A stretch of 64,000 bases of DNA from Nocardia flavorosea (GCF_015477805.1 NZ_JADLQL010000005.1:434001-498000); one strand, 5' to 3'; positions 8,139 through 16,688 are shown, counted from the stretch's first letter. Notes: generated by a model from the sequence alone, not told the origin. Numbers and translations are program-made.

Positions 8139-9119
8139 TCAACCGCGCGATGTCATCCACTCGGCGATATCGGCCACGATCTCCGGGTCCACATGGTGCG
8201 GACGGGCATAGTCCGCAGGCATCGACGGACCGGTCCCGGGAAAGAACATATGGTCGTCGGCCGGATAGGTGCGGATCGTCATCCCCGGACGGCCGGCCAG
8301 ACCGGCCCGCCATCCGGCCAGATCGCCCTCCACGGTGACCTGATAGTCGCGTTCGCCCTGCATGAACATCATGGGGACGTCCAGCGTCGCCGCCACTGCC
8401 ACGGGATCGTAGGCGCGCATATCCAGCCAATACGGTGCGGGCATCCCGAAAGGTAACTTCGCGCTGGGTGTGGTGGGTGAAAGTTCCGGGCTGTCCACCA
8501 GGTTCGCGTGTTCGGTGGCGGTCGCCACAGTGGGTAGGACCGCGGCGGATGCCGGATCGACCCGCGTCAGATGCTCGATGACGCGAACCATCGACCACTG
8601 GATCGGCACCGTGTCCCCGGCGAGGACGACCAGACCGGCCACCGCGGGTTCGGCGGCGGCCACGCGTGGCGCGAACCTGCCGCCCATGCTGTGGCCGATC
8701 ACGTAGACACGGTCACCGTCGACTGTGGCCAGACCGCGCAGTATCTCGATCCCTGCGACAGCATGCGGAACGTATTCGTCGGTCGGCGTGAATTCGGGTG
8801 TGGCAGCGATTCGATCGCGGTGTGTATAGGTGATCTTGTCGAAGCGCAACACCGCCACACCACGACTGGCCAGCCCCCACGCAATGTCTTTCAGGTTCTT
8901 GTTCGGACCCGCTGTGCCGTCCCTGTCGAACGGTCCACCCCCGGCCAGCAGCACGGCCGCCGGAAACGCCCCTTCCCCGCGGGGCAGGGCGATGGTGCCC
9001 GGCACGGCCGACAGCCCCGAGCCCACCGTCACCTCCTGCTCGACGAACGAATCCGGGTCCGCATACGCCGGCGGCTGCCATATTCCGGTATCCGCAACAG
9101 CCGATTCGATTGAATCCAT
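8139..9119 (-). CDS. Alpha/beta hydrolase (dienelactone/acyl hydrolase type)
   Basis: About 326 residues: a small N-terminal domain, then an alpha/beta-hydrolase fold with oxyanion LLAGGGPFDRDGT (near residue 57), nucleophile in IGHSMGGRFAP (near residue 143), acid candidate in QGERDYQV and His in PADDHMFFPG. The layout resembles bacterial proteins annotated as dienelactone hydrolase-like or acyl-CoA thioester hydrolase-like. The ATG at 9117-9119 was preferred over an in-frame GTG four codons upstream because GGAGG sits five bases ahead of it. It is the first gene of a two-gene operon with the flavin oxidoreductase. Confidence 0.85.
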   Translation of the reverse strand: MDSIESAVADTGIWQPPAYADPDSFVEQEVTVGSGLSAVPGTIALPRGEGAFPAAVLLAGGGPFDRDGTAGPNKNLKDIAWGLASRGVAVLRFDKITYTHRDRIAATPEFTPTDEYVPHAVAGIEILRGLATVDGDRVYVIGHSMGGRFAPRVAAAEPAVAGLVVLAGDTVPIQWSMVRVIEHLTRVDPASAAVLPTVATATEHANLVDSPELSPTTPSAKLPFGMPAPYWLDMRAYDPVAVAATLDVPMMFMQGERDYQVTVEGDLAGWRAGLAGRPGMTIRTYPADDHMFFPGTGPSMPADYARPHHVDPEIVADIAEWMTSRG

Positions 9120-9142
9120 GACGGCCTCCACACCGATCGAAC

Positions 9143-9178
9143 ATTCTCAACTTTGCGAACAGTATCACGAGTGAGAAT
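9143..9178. promoter_or_regulatory. Inverted repeat in the divergent promoter region
   Basis: ATTCTCA (9143-9149) and TGAGAAT (9172-9178) form an exact inverted repeat separated by 22 bases. They lie between the hydrolase operon and the HTH regulator gene. The right arm overlaps the likely -10 region of the regulator. It is a candidate operator for the neighbouring regulator. Confidence 0.4.
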
Positions 9179-9186
9179 ATGTCCTC

Positions 9187-9759
9187 ATGGATTCCCTGGA
9201 GCTGCTGGCGCATCCGGTGCGATTACGCATCGTGCACGCCTTGTCCGGCGGACAGACCTGCACCACCACCCAGCTGTGCGCCCGCCTGACCGGCGTATCG
9301 AAGGCGACCGTCTATCGCCACGTCGATCTACTCACCACCGCCGGCGTGCTCGAGGTCGCCGGCGAACACCGGGTGCGCGGTGCCGTAGAACGCGCCTATC
9401 GCCTACGCCGGGACCGCGCCACCGTCGACGCGGACACCATGGCTTCGGTGACCCCCGACGACCATCGCGCGGTATTCGCCGCCGCCATGGCCACTCTGCT
9501 CGCCGAATTCAACTCCTACCTCGACCGCGCCGACGCCGACCCGGGTGCCGACCTGGTCGGATACCGGCAGCACGGGGTATGGCTCTCCTCCACCGAAGTT
9601 GCGGAGCTGATCGACGATCTACGCGCGGTAATCCTTCCGCGCCTGAGCAATTCGCCCACCCCCGAGCGCGTTCAGTATCTCCTGAGCCCGATCCTGTTCC
9701 CGGCCGGTGGGAGCCTAGAAATCCAGCCGAAGGAACCGTCGGACATATGCCGCCCATGA
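9187..9759 (+). CDS. Winged-helix regulator (ArsR/HTH_20 type)
   Basis: A 190-residue protein. It has an N-terminal winged helix (MDSLELLAHPVRLRIVHAL, then CARLTGVSKATVYRHVDLLTTAGVLEV) and a C-terminal effector region. The HPVRLRIV start and HTH layout match ArsR-like HTH_20 regulators that often control neighbouring oxidoreductases or hydrolases. It is divergent from the hydrolase/flavin oxidoreductase operon and likely represses it. Its last codons overlap a decayed NUDIX fragment on the other strand, so the C-terminus (after about LFPAGG) may have been altered by a rearrangement. Confidence 0.82.
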   Translation: MDSLELLAHPVRLRIVHALSGGQTCTTTQLCARLTGVSKATVYRHVDLLTTAGVLEVAGEHRVRGAVERAYRLRRDRATVDADTMASVTPDDHRAVFAAAMATLLAEFNSYLDRADADPGADLVGYRQHGVWLSSTEVAELIDDLRAVILPRLSNSPTPERVQYLLSPILFPAGGSLEIQPKEPSDICRP

Positions 9760-9891
9760 ACTCGTCTCCGGAGCGGCGAGGAGAAGAACGCGGTCGTCAT
9801 GAAGAATGACACCACCAACGACGAGCTGCACGACTCCGTCACGCTCGGCCGTGCTGGTGAGACTCTCGATGAGGACTGGCAAGGTGATCAT
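9742..9891 (-). pseudogene. NUDIX hydrolase remnant (frameshifted, 3' truncated)
   Basis: From ATG 9889-9891 the frame reads MITLPVLIESLTSTAERDG then QLVVGGVILHDDRVLLL, the start of a NUDIX domain. The frame then shifts: in the +1 frame the DNA continues RRSGDEFMGGI, which is what this NUDIX family has next (FMGGI before ELPSGKVE). Homology stops there and the NUDIX box itself is missing. The gene has therefore lost one base near 9768 and everything downstream of about 9742. GAAAGG directly abuts the ATG, so the original start may have been the TTG three codons on. Confidence 0.6.
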
Positions 9892-10014
9892 CCTTTCAAA
9901 TATTTTGTGATCACCCGGCTTGTGCCGAAGTCTGCCCGGGCGTGCCGGGTGCCAACTCGCTTTCGGTCTGGGCTGTGTCCCCGTAGCTACAACGCAGGGT
10001 GGCACGGCTTCGGG

Positions 10015-10851
10015 TCAACGTTCGCGCCCCAAGTCACGTTCCCTGCTGTTCCGTTCCCGTGCCCGGTTGCTGCGGTGCTGGACGTGCGGGTGGTGCCGGA
10101 GTGGGCTTTGGTCTCCCGGTGTCGGCTGCGATATTGCGAGCACGTCGGACACCTCACGGATGCTCATCGGGCGACGCTCGCCCCGGGCGGCGGCTTCTCG
10201 CGCCTGGCGCGCAGCGACAGCCAGCCGTTCGGCGGCCGCACGCTGCTCCCGTGCTTTGCGCTCGAGTTCGATACGTTCGGTCGCGCGCCGGGCGGCCTCC
10301 TGTGTGCGCTCTCGATCCCGTTCCCGTTGTTCCCGTTCCTGCCGCCGCTGCTGCATTCGCAGTTCCGCGGAGTTGAACAGCTCCAATTGGCTTCGTTCGC
10401 GCTCCAGCGCCCGGCCTCGTTGGCGCGCCAGCACGGCCTGAGCGCGGGAAACTTCCTCGACCCGGAATCGGCCGCCGCAATCACGAACCAGTGCATCCAG
10501 TGCCTTCTGAACTTCCCGACTGGCCGAGCCCTGGATCAGCACCCACGTGCCGCGGGCGTTGAGGTCGCGCTCGAGGATTTCGCGGTCCTTGGCCAGCTGG
10601 CGCATGGTGAAATCGCCGCCGACTTTGTTGCCGCCCTTGTACTCGGTGAAGTCGCGACCGCCGCGTTCATTGATGCGCGCCGTGTCGTGCCGTCGCGATC
10701 GGCCGGGCCCGAGCTCTACGATAAGTTCATGCCGCCAGCCGTTCTTGGCAGTTTCGCCGCGTATCTCGGCCATCCCGCGGTGAAACTGACGTCCGCGCTC
10801 CTGATGCTTACGCCCTCGTTCGGATCGTCGACGCTGCTCGTCGTCGGACAT
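10015..10851 (-). CDS. Putative PD-(D/E)XK nuclease-like protein with coiled-coil tail
   Basis: A 278-residue protein, strongly basic. Residues 37-115 resemble toxin-type restriction-endonuclease folds: GWRHELIVELGPGRSRRHD, then RDFTEYKGG (candidate E-x-K), then RQLAKDREILERDLNARG and a WVLIQGSAS strand. This matches the pattern R-H-D ... E-x-K ... Q-x-x-x-D known from polymorphic-toxin REase domains. Residues 135-230 are a long Arg/Glu/Gln coiled coil. It lies 27 bp after an unknown acidic protein and may be the nuclease member of a toxin/immunity-like pair. The nuclease call is inference from motif spacing. Confidence 0.55.
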   Translation of the reverse strand: MSDDEQRRRSERGRKHQERGRQFHRGMAEIRGETAKNGWRHELIVELGPGRSRRHDTARINERGGRDFTEYKGGNKVGGDFTMRQLAKDREILERDLNARGTWVLIQGSASREVQKALDALVRDCGGRFRVEEVSRAQAVLARQRGRALERERSQLELFNSAELRMQQRRQEREQRERDRERTQEAARRATERIELERKAREQRAAAERLAVAARQAREAAARGERRPMSIREVSDVLAISQPTPGDQSPLRHHPHVQHRSNRARERNSRERDLGRER

Positions 10852-10878
10852 TGCCGAACCCCATGGCCCCGAGTCGCG

Positions 10879-11445
10879 TTATCCGTCGTGTGATTGCCGG
10901 TGTTCGATGGCTTCGTGCGGTAGTCCGTGCACTTCGGCGTACTCGACCGTGCGGTCGTACCACTGGTCATTGACGACCGTGAAATCCTGTTCTTCCACCG
11001 CGCTGTAAAGCACATCGACCGGCATGTCGAGGGCGTCGGTCCAGTCGTAGGCGATCGCGGGCCCGAATTTGTAGAGCATGCCGTCCGCAATCCGGGGGGC
11101 GTTGATCCATTTTCCGCCGCAGTGGCGGACGAAGTATTCCCCGATGTAGCAGACCCATTGGTCGGCCAGGTCAGGATTGTCTATGACCGTGTCGGCTTCG
11201 GGTAGGAAGTATTCGAACACGTCGGCCAACCACTGCAAAGTCATATCGTCGCTGTAACGATCGACCTGCGGCATCGGTGGTACGGCATTGCCGGCGTAGG
11301 ACTTCCAACCGGCCGGTCCGGTTGGAACAGTCGGTAGAGTCTCGGTGAACAACCGATCGACCTGTGCGGTAATGCGGTTCGAACGAGCAAAGTCCAGCCA
11401 TGCCGGATCGGTTTGAGCGGCCTTATCGAACAAGTCGTTTCCCAT
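10879..11445 (-). CDS. Unknown acidic protein, possible separate translation unit
   Basis: From ATG 11443-11445, preceded by GGAAAA and GGGAAAGGG purine runs, the downstream part of the fused frame encodes 188 residues that I do not recognise. It is acidic and rich in Trp/Tyr/Phe (for example WLADVFEYFLP, WVCYIGEYFVRHCGGKW, AYDWTDALDMP), as immunity proteins often are. It precedes a basic nuclease-like protein by 27 bp. Whether it is made separately or only as the C-terminal half of the methyltransferase fusion cannot be decided from sequence. Confidence 0.5.
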   Translation of the reverse strand: MGNDLFDKAAQTDPAWLDFARSNRITAQVDRLFTETLPTVPTGPAGWKSYAGNAVPPMPQVDRYSDDMTLQWLADVFEYFLPEADTVIDNPDLADQWVCYIGEYFVRHCGGKWINAPRIADGMLYKFGPAIAYDWTDALDMPVDVLYSAVEEQDFTVVNDQWYDRTVEYAEVHGLPHEAIEHRQSHDG

Positions 11446-12471
11446 TTTTCCGGGCCCTTTCCCCTGCTTGCTGTGAACCGGCGTGCACGGTGCAACAGAA
11501 CGGTACCTGTCACTGTCTTGTGTCAGCGTTGTTGTGCTCGTGCGACCCACCATGGCCGGCGAAATTGCCGGACGAAGCACTGAACTCACAGCACAGTCCT
11601 CCCTCAGACCGGTTCCCCACGCGCACGCTTTCGAACCGACTCCTGCGAGAACCAACCGCTCCGCTACGGACCGCGGCTGCACCGGCGGACCACACGGCCA
11701 CCAGTCGCCCGGCTGGACTAACCCGGGCGTAACCATCTGCAAGCCATCGAAGAAGCCGGTGATCTGCTCGCGAGTGCGGAACCAGCCAGACCCGAGCGTT
11801 GCCGAATACCGGCTCTGGCACAACATCGCGTACTCGTGCAGGCTATCGGCAGGGCCCGGGTCGAAGAGATGGGTGAGTACCAGGAACGAACCGGGCGGCA
11901 GCACCTCGATCCAGCCGCTCACGACCCGCGCAGGTTCGAGACTATCGGTGACGTGGTGCAACACCCCGCACAGCAGCACACAGATCGGTTGCCGAAGGTC
12001 GAGGTACGTGCTGACCGCCGGATCGTGCAGCAGGCCCGGATCGGTCAGGTCGCCCGGAAGGTAGTGGGTCTGTTCGGTCGCCGCGAGCAGTGCACGACCG
12101 TGGGCGACACAGACCGGGTCGCTGTCGATATAGACGACAATCGGCCGGTCTGCCGGTGCGATCCGTGGAGCGAAGTCCACGATCTCGTGCGTGTTGACCC
12201 GGCGTACCTCCGGGACCAGCAGTCCGGCACCGAGGTCCAGAAATTGCCGAACGCCGACGGTGTCGGCGAGGTACCGCAGCACGCGCTGCTGAAACTTCCG
12301 GCTCGCCCACGCCGCGGCCTGCTGGCCGGGAGCCGTTTTCTCGAGCTCTACGACGACGTCCGCGTCGGTTGGGTAATTGTCCTTCCCGCCCAGCATCCTG
12401 TTGCAGACCCGCGCGATATTCGGACGAACGATGCCGCGCCCCTCCGACTCGTGCGGCATGGTCCCGGTCAT
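10879..12471 (-). CDS. SAM-dependent methyltransferase (DUF574 type), open in frame into the next gene
   Basis: The first 280 residues are an actinobacterial SAM_MT (DUF574/PF04672) protein: NIARVCNRMLGGKDNYPTDA, FLDLGAG, NTHEIVDFAPRIA, VVYIDSDPVCVAHGRAL and LPPGSFLVLTHL are its hallmarks. Family members usually end close to the ERLVLAGVGSK segment (about 11630), but no stop codon occurs there. The frame continues through about 60 low-complexity residues into an unrelated protein that begins MGNDLFDKAA at 11445. This is either a genuine fusion of about 530 residues or a lost stop codon with internal initiation. The start is uncertain; ATG 12471 and ATG 12459 are both possible and neither has a good ribosome site. 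Confidence 0.7.
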   Translation of the reverse strand: MTGTMPHESEGRGIVRPNIARVCNRMLGGKDNYPTDADVVVELEKTAPGQQAAAWASRKFQQRVLRYLADTVGVRQFLDLGAGLLVPEVRRVNTHEIVDFAPRIAPADRPIVVYIDSDPVCVAHGRALLAATEQTHYLPGDLTDPGLLHDPAVSTYLDLRQPICVLLCGVLHHVTDSLEPARVVSGWIEVLPPGSFLVLTHLFDPGPADSLHEYAMLCQSRYSATLGSGWFRTREQITGFFDGLQMVTPGLVQPGDWWPCGPPVQPRSVAERLVLAGVGSKACAWGTGLREDCAVSSVLRPAISPAMVGRTSTTTLTQDSDRYRSVAPCTPVHSKQGKGPGKMGNDLFDKAAQTDPAWLDFARSNRITAQVDRLFTETLPTVPTGPAGWKSYAGNAVPPMPQVDRYSDDMTLQWLADVFEYFLPEADTVIDNPDLADQWVCYIGEYFVRHCGGKWINAPRIADGMLYKFGPAIAYDWTDALDMPVDVLYSAVEEQDFTVVNDQWYDRTVEYAEVHGLPHEAIEHRQSHDG

Positions 12472-12550
12472 GCCCGAACTTTCGTCATGAAGTGCAGGGT
12501 CTCGCAGTAGTGGCGGTGGCACCGGTGCCGGATCTTCCTCGACTACCTCA

Positions 12551-12847
12551 TCAGCCGGCACGCCGCGCCCTCGACCGGTGGGCCTTCCAGCGGGCAATCA
12601 CACCATCGACCTCACGTTGAAGGCGTTCGCTGTCCTCGCGAGTGGGCTGCACCAGCGCGCCGGCCGATTCGTTCAATGCGAGCAACCCGTCTCGAGTCCG
12701 TTCGAGCAGTTCTCGATACTCGGCACTGTCCAACCACCACTCCAACGCTGAGGACATCGTCTCGTTGTTCACCGACATCCGGCCGACTGTGCTCGGTTTC
12801 CGGATCGGCAGTGCTTCCACGACTGCTCTCCGGCTCTCACAATCCAT
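12551..12847 (-). CDS. Small conserved-looking protein heading the methyltransferase operon
   Basis: A 98-residue protein, mostly helical and charged (SALEWWLDSAEYRELLERT, ending in an Arg-rich tail RWKAHRSRARRAG). The ATG at 12845-12847 was chosen because CAGGGAGCC sits directly upstream; longer in-frame starts run through a non-coding-looking region. It is the first gene of the leftward set that continues with the methyltransferase and the nuclease-like protein, and it faces the XRE/TPR regulator across the GTGGGCCG repeats. The family was not recognised. Confidence 0.6.
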   Translation of the reverse strand: MDCESRRAVVEALPIRKPSTVGRMSVNNETMSSALEWWLDSAEYRELLERTRDGLLALNESAGALVQPTREDSERLQREVDGVIARWKAHRSRARRAG

Positions 12848-12996
12848 GGCTCCCTGACTCCTTTCGGTCGCGCAGTTCCGTGGCAGCCACGACGCCAAGG
12901 ACATTCGAGTCACCCACCGGATCGAACTGGCGAGGGCGGGAAGCCTTGTCGGGCTCACCTGGCGTCGCAGCCTGCCCTCAGCATCACGCCGGGCAG

Positions 12997-13046
12997 CGGC
13001 CCACGTACGGCCCACAAGAGCCCGCTTCGGCCCACATTCGGCCCAC
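12997..13046. promoter_or_regulatory. Four GTGGGCCG half-sites (putative XRE operator)
   Basis: CGGCCCAC occurs at 12997-13004, 13008-13015, 13028-13035 and 13039-13046. These form two pairs with an 11-bp repeat inside each pair and 31 bp from pair to pair. One-turn spacing within pairs suggests a regulator binding side by side on one face of the helix. The array lies between the small-protein gene and the XRE/TPR regulator gene. Confidence 0.6.
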
Positions 13047-13113
13047 TTCGCCTGCGACCCTGCAACTATGGGGTGCAATGTCGGCACGTTGATCGCCGTG
13101 GGTGGAGGTAGGT

Positions 13114-14409
13114 ATGGGCAAGGAACCGCGTACCCGACTCGAACAGCTCGCCGGGGAACACGGTCTGGGCACCGGAGATTTCCAGCGCGAGTTCGCCAGC
13201 CGCGCCGAACATCTCGGGGCCGAGGTCGAGGTGTCCCGCAGCGCCGCGAAGCGCTGGTTTCAGGGCGGCGCGGGGCAGCCGCGAGCCGGCGCCCGGCGGG
13301 TCCTCGAAACCTGGTTCGGTGAACCCATCGCCGTCCTGTTCGGACCACCGCACAACGAGACCCACAATCGTCCCGTCACTGAACAGGAGCTTGCTGTGTC
13401 CGCAGCACACGAATCGGTGAACCACGCCATCGAAGCGGCCTCCGCACTGGACCCGTCCGCACTGGAGCATCTCCATGCGGCGGCCGGGAAAGCGGCCACC
13501 GCCTACTACATCACTCCCCCACTGGAAATGCTGACCGATCTGGTCAGACTGCGCGACACCATCTACGAGCAACTCGACCGCACCCACAAACCACTGCAAC
13601 AGGCGGCGCTCTACCTGTTGGCCGGACAAGTGTGTGGTCTGCTGTCGTCGGTGTCATGGGACCTCGGCCTGGTGGAACCAGCGGAAGAGCAGGCCCGAGC
13701 CGCCTACACCTACGGTTGCGTCATCGACCACCCGTCCCTCCAGGCGTGGGCGCGCGCCCTGCAGGTGACGCTCGCTTTCTGGTCCGGGTTCCCACGCCGC
13801 GCCCACCGGATCGCCACCACAGCGCTCGACACCGCACCGGCCGGGACGGCGCGGGCACGGCTGCACTCCGTCAACGCGCGAGCGCTGGCAATGCTCGGCG
13901 CCCGCGGCGAGGTGCACTCCGAACTACAGGCTGCGTCCGCAGAGCTGGACCGGGCCGGCACCGACGAGTTCCTCGACGAAGTAGGCGGCGAGCTGGCATT
14001 CGACCGACCTCGACGAGCACTCTGCGCAGGAGCCGCATATGTCGCACTCGGCGACGGGGAGCAAGCCGAACAGGAAGCGGCGCAAGCAGTAAGTCTTTTC
14101 GCCACGATCCCGGCCGCGCAGCGTTGGGCTGCCGGAGCCCTCGGCGCGCACGTCGATCTCGGTACTGCCCGAGCACTGCGAGACGATCTCGCCGGGGCGC
14201 AAGATGCGCTGCAGCCTGTGTTCGAGTTGCCGCCCACGCGCCGGACCGAGGCGATCGCGTTGCGGCTGCACGCGCTCGCCCGCACCCTCGGCACCAGCCG
14301 TTACCGCGGTGCGACCGAGGCCCTGCAGCTCGGCGCAGCAATCGAGGACTTCACCTCGATATCGCTTTCGCGCACCACCGGTATGCGAGCGCTGCCACCG
14401 GCGAGGTAG
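13114..14409 (+). CDS. XRE-family regulator with TPR-like C-terminal domain
   Basis: About 431 residues. The first 70 form a degenerate XRE-type HTH (LEQLAGEHGLGTGDFQREF, then VSRSAAKRWFQGGAGQPRAG) and the remainder is alpha-helical with TPR-like repeats, as in actinobacterial NsaR/BldD-neighbourhood XRE regulators. GGAGGT lies five bases before ATG 13114, which decides the start over an in-frame GTG at 13102. It is divergent from the methyltransferase operon and faces the four GTGGGCCG half-sites, so it probably controls that operon and itself. It converges with the epimerase gene with no gap at all (14409/14410). Confidence 0.8.
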   Translation: MGKEPRTRLEQLAGEHGLGTGDFQREFASRAEHLGAEVEVSRSAAKRWFQGGAGQPRAGARRVLETWFGEPIAVLFGPPHNETHNRPVTEQELAVSAAHESVNHAIEAASALDPSALEHLHAAAGKAATAYYITPPLEMLTDLVRLRDTIYEQLDRTHKPLQQAALYLLAGQVCGLLSSVSWDLGLVEPAEEQARAAYTYGCVIDHPSLQAWARALQVTLAFWSGFPRRAHRIATTALDTAPAGTARARLHSVNARALAMLGARGEVHSELQAASAELDRAGTDEFLDEVGGELAFDRPRRALCAGAAYVALGDGEQAEQEAAQAVSLFATIPAAQRWAAGALGAHVDLGTARALRDDLAGAQDALQPVFELPPTRRTEAIALRLHALARTLGTSRYRGATEALQLGAAIEDFTSISLSRTTGMRALPPAR

Positions 14410-15456
14410 CTACTCGCTGCCGCAATGGTCGAGCTGAGCGGCATCCCACAGCCCAAGGATGGTCGCCTCGCGCTCCGGGCTGATACCCAGCTCACCCGCC
14501 CGCTCGTGCCGCACCGCGGAGCCGCCGCTGTTGAGCCACATCCACGTGGCGGACACGGTCTCGCGTATCGGCCGACAGGTGAATCCCGCCTCACGGGCGT
14601 TGCTCGCGTCCACATTCCACACGCCCGCGTATGTGCGCCAGAGCGGTAGTTCGGTCCATTGACGAATGCCTTGCCGGGCGAGCCACTGTTCGTCGGTCAC
14701 CCACTCCAGTACCGCGCCGCCGCCGGTGATGTCTCGGCACGCTCCCAACATGTCGCCCATCCGCTCACGGCGGGCCGCAGTCACGTTGTAGACACCGGTC
14801 AGGTCCGGAGTAAGCGCGAATGCGGCGACGTCGCGGACGTCTACGGGTTGTATCGGCCGGTCGGGGCTGCCGGGCACGAGCACGCGACCCCCGCGTTGCA
14901 TTCGCCGGAGCCACCATTCCAAGCGACCGACGTACTCGTGCGGACCGAGGATGACGCCGGGCCGCAGGATCGTGGTCCGCGCCGTTCCGAAGGTTTCGGT
15001 GACGGCACGTTCGCAGCCGGCTTTGCCGAACCCGTAGGTGGATGGTCCCGGGTCGCCGTCATATCCGAAACCCGGTCCGGCATCAGAAGGGCACTCCAGC
15101 ACAGGGGACGACTCCGTCAGTGGTTCGATCGGCCACCCTTGGTACACCGAGACGGTCGACACCAGCACGTAGCGGTCGGCCACCGGTTCGAGTGCGCGAG
15201 CCAGCGCCAGAGTCTCGCGTGGCACGAAGCTGGATGTGTCGACGACGACGTCCCAAGGCCCGGAACTCGCCAGGCGTGCCAAATCGTCGTGGTCTGCGCG
15301 GTCACCGCGCACGGTCGTCACACCCTCGACATCGGTCCCGGTTCGACCGCGCCGGAATGTCGTCACCTCCCAGCCCTGCGCCACCGCACGCTCGGCGATC
15401 TCACGACCGAGAAACCAGGAACCGCCCAAGATGAGAACTCGTGTCACGCTTGTCAT
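14410..15456 (-). CDS. NAD-dependent epimerase/dehydratase (extended SDR)
   Basis: A 348-residue extended SDR with nucleotide motif LILGGSWFLGREIAE at the N-terminus, STVSVYQGWP in the region of the catalytic Ser, and an atypical YGFGKAGCE (Y-x-x-x-K) active site. It resembles reductases/isomerases in the NAD-dependent epimerase group, but the sugar or other substrate is unknown. The start MTSVTRVLILGG has GGAGCACC upstream. It begins 13 bp after the stop of the M20 peptidase gene, so the two form an operon. Confidence 0.85.
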   Translation of the reverse strand: MTSVTRVLILGGSWFLGREIAERAVAQGWEVTTFRRGRTGTDVEGVTTVRGDRADHDDLARLASSGPWDVVVDTSSFVPRETLALARALEPVADRYVLVSTVSVYQGWPIEPLTESSPVLECPSDAGPGFGYDGDPGPSTYGFGKAGCERAVTETFGTARTTILRPGVILGPHEYVGRLEWWLRRMQRGGRVLVPGSPDRPIQPVDVRDVAAFALTPDLTGVYNVTAARRERMGDMLGACRDITGGGAVLEWVTDEQWLARQGIRQWTELPLWRTYAGVWNVDASNAREAGFTCRPIRETVSATWMWLNSGGSAVRHERAGELGISPEREATILGLWDAAQLDHCGSE

Positions 15457-15469
15457 TGTGGTGCTCCGG

Positions 15470-16600
15470 TCACGCGGTGGGCGAACGGTGCCGCAACCGT
15501 TCCAGGAGGACAGCAAGAAGGGCAACCCGTTCGGGCATGGCGTCGACGTCGACATGCTCGTTGCGCGCATGTGGGTGGCCACCGACGGCACCGAGCCCGT
15601 CGAGGGTGGGCACACCGATCGCAGCCGTCAGGTTGCCGTCGGACGCGCCGCCTGACCGCACAGCCGGTAAGGGGGCGAAGCCCAGTTCCCGGGCCGCCGA
15701 CGCAGCCTCACGATACAAATCGCGCGAGCTGCTCTCTTCGAACGGGGGTCGATCGATGCCGCCACTCACCCTCACTGCCGCGCCGGGCAGACGCGGGACC
15801 AACGCAGCCATCTCCCGATCGACGTGCTCCAGGTCCGACACGGCCCACGACCGCGCGTCCACCGCACACTGCGCCGATTCCGGGACTGTGTTCACGGTGG
15901 TCCCTGCCGTGAGGACCGTCGGGACGACCGAAGTCTCACCCGATGCCAGACCTGCTATCGCCAGAATCTGGTGCGCCAGCTCGACCCCGGCGTTCACTCC
16001 GAGCTCCGGCTCCAGCCCGGCATGGGCGGCCCGACCGGTGACCGTGACGCGATAATTCGCGATCCCCTTACGTCCGATCTTCACCGCACCACCGTCCGCG
16101 CTGGGTTCACACACCAGGACAGCCCCGGCTTTTCGCGCCTGTTCCTCGATCAGGGCCCGCGACGACACCGAACCGACCTCTTCGTCGCTGGTCAGCAAGA
16201 CACTCACATGCGACGGGTCCGCCAGGAGTTCGAGCGCTGCGATCGCCTGGACGATACCGCCCTTCATATCGAATGTGCCCGGACCACTGGCAATCCCATC
16301 AGTAATCGAGAACGGCCAGTCAGCGGTTGTGCCGATCGGCCACACGGTGTCGAAATGGCCGAGTATCAGCACCTCGGGTTGCGGCGCTTCGGCCAGAATG
16401 TGCACGTTCTCGCCCACACGTTCTATTCGGGCCGAACGCTCAACGGCTTCCGCCAGCCACGGCCGGATCAGCGATGCACAGAGTTCGAGGCCACGCTGAT
16501 CGTCCGATGGTGACTCGCAGTCCACCAGCACACGAAACCGGTCCAGCATGTCGGGAAGCTTGCGTTCGGCGCCCGCGAGTATGTCGTCGTAGTTGCCCAT
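15470..16600 (-). CDS. M20 family metallopeptidase (carboxypeptidase G2-like)
   Basis: This 376-residue zinc peptidase has all the M20 ligands in order: GHFDTVWP (His and catalytic Asp), GPGTFDMKGG (bridging Asp), TSDEEVGS (catalytic Glu and Glu ligand), CEPSADGG and HPHARNEHVD (final His). The dimerisation domain lies between residues 180 and 295. The layout matches glutamate carboxypeptidase/ArgE-DapE relatives. It is cytosolic since no signal peptide is visible. It is the first gene of an operon with the epimerase. The substrate is probably an N-acyl amino acid or a peptide. Confidence 0.88.
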   Translation of the reverse strand: MGNYDDILAGAERKLPDMLDRFRVLVDCESPSDDQRGLELCASLIRPWLAEAVERSARIERVGENVHILAEAPQPEVLILGHFDTVWPIGTTADWPFSITDGIASGPGTFDMKGGIVQAIAALELLADPSHVSVLLTSDEEVGSVSSRALIEEQARKAGAVLVCEPSADGGAVKIGRKGIANYRVTVTGRAAHAGLEPELGVNAGVELAHQILAIAGLASGETSVVPTVLTAGTTVNTVPESAQCAVDARSWAVSDLEHVDREMAALVPRLPGAAVRVSGGIDRPPFEESSSRDLYREAASAARELGFAPLPAVRSGGASDGNLTAAIGVPTLDGLGAVGGHPHARNEHVDVDAMPERVALLAVLLERLRHRSPTA

Positions 16601-16688
16601 CCGCCGATCTTCCTACGCCCGCCGGGGCTCCTGGGCGAAGCATCACCGACGATCTTTCGATCCGATCCCACCTCCTGGTCATCAGCAT

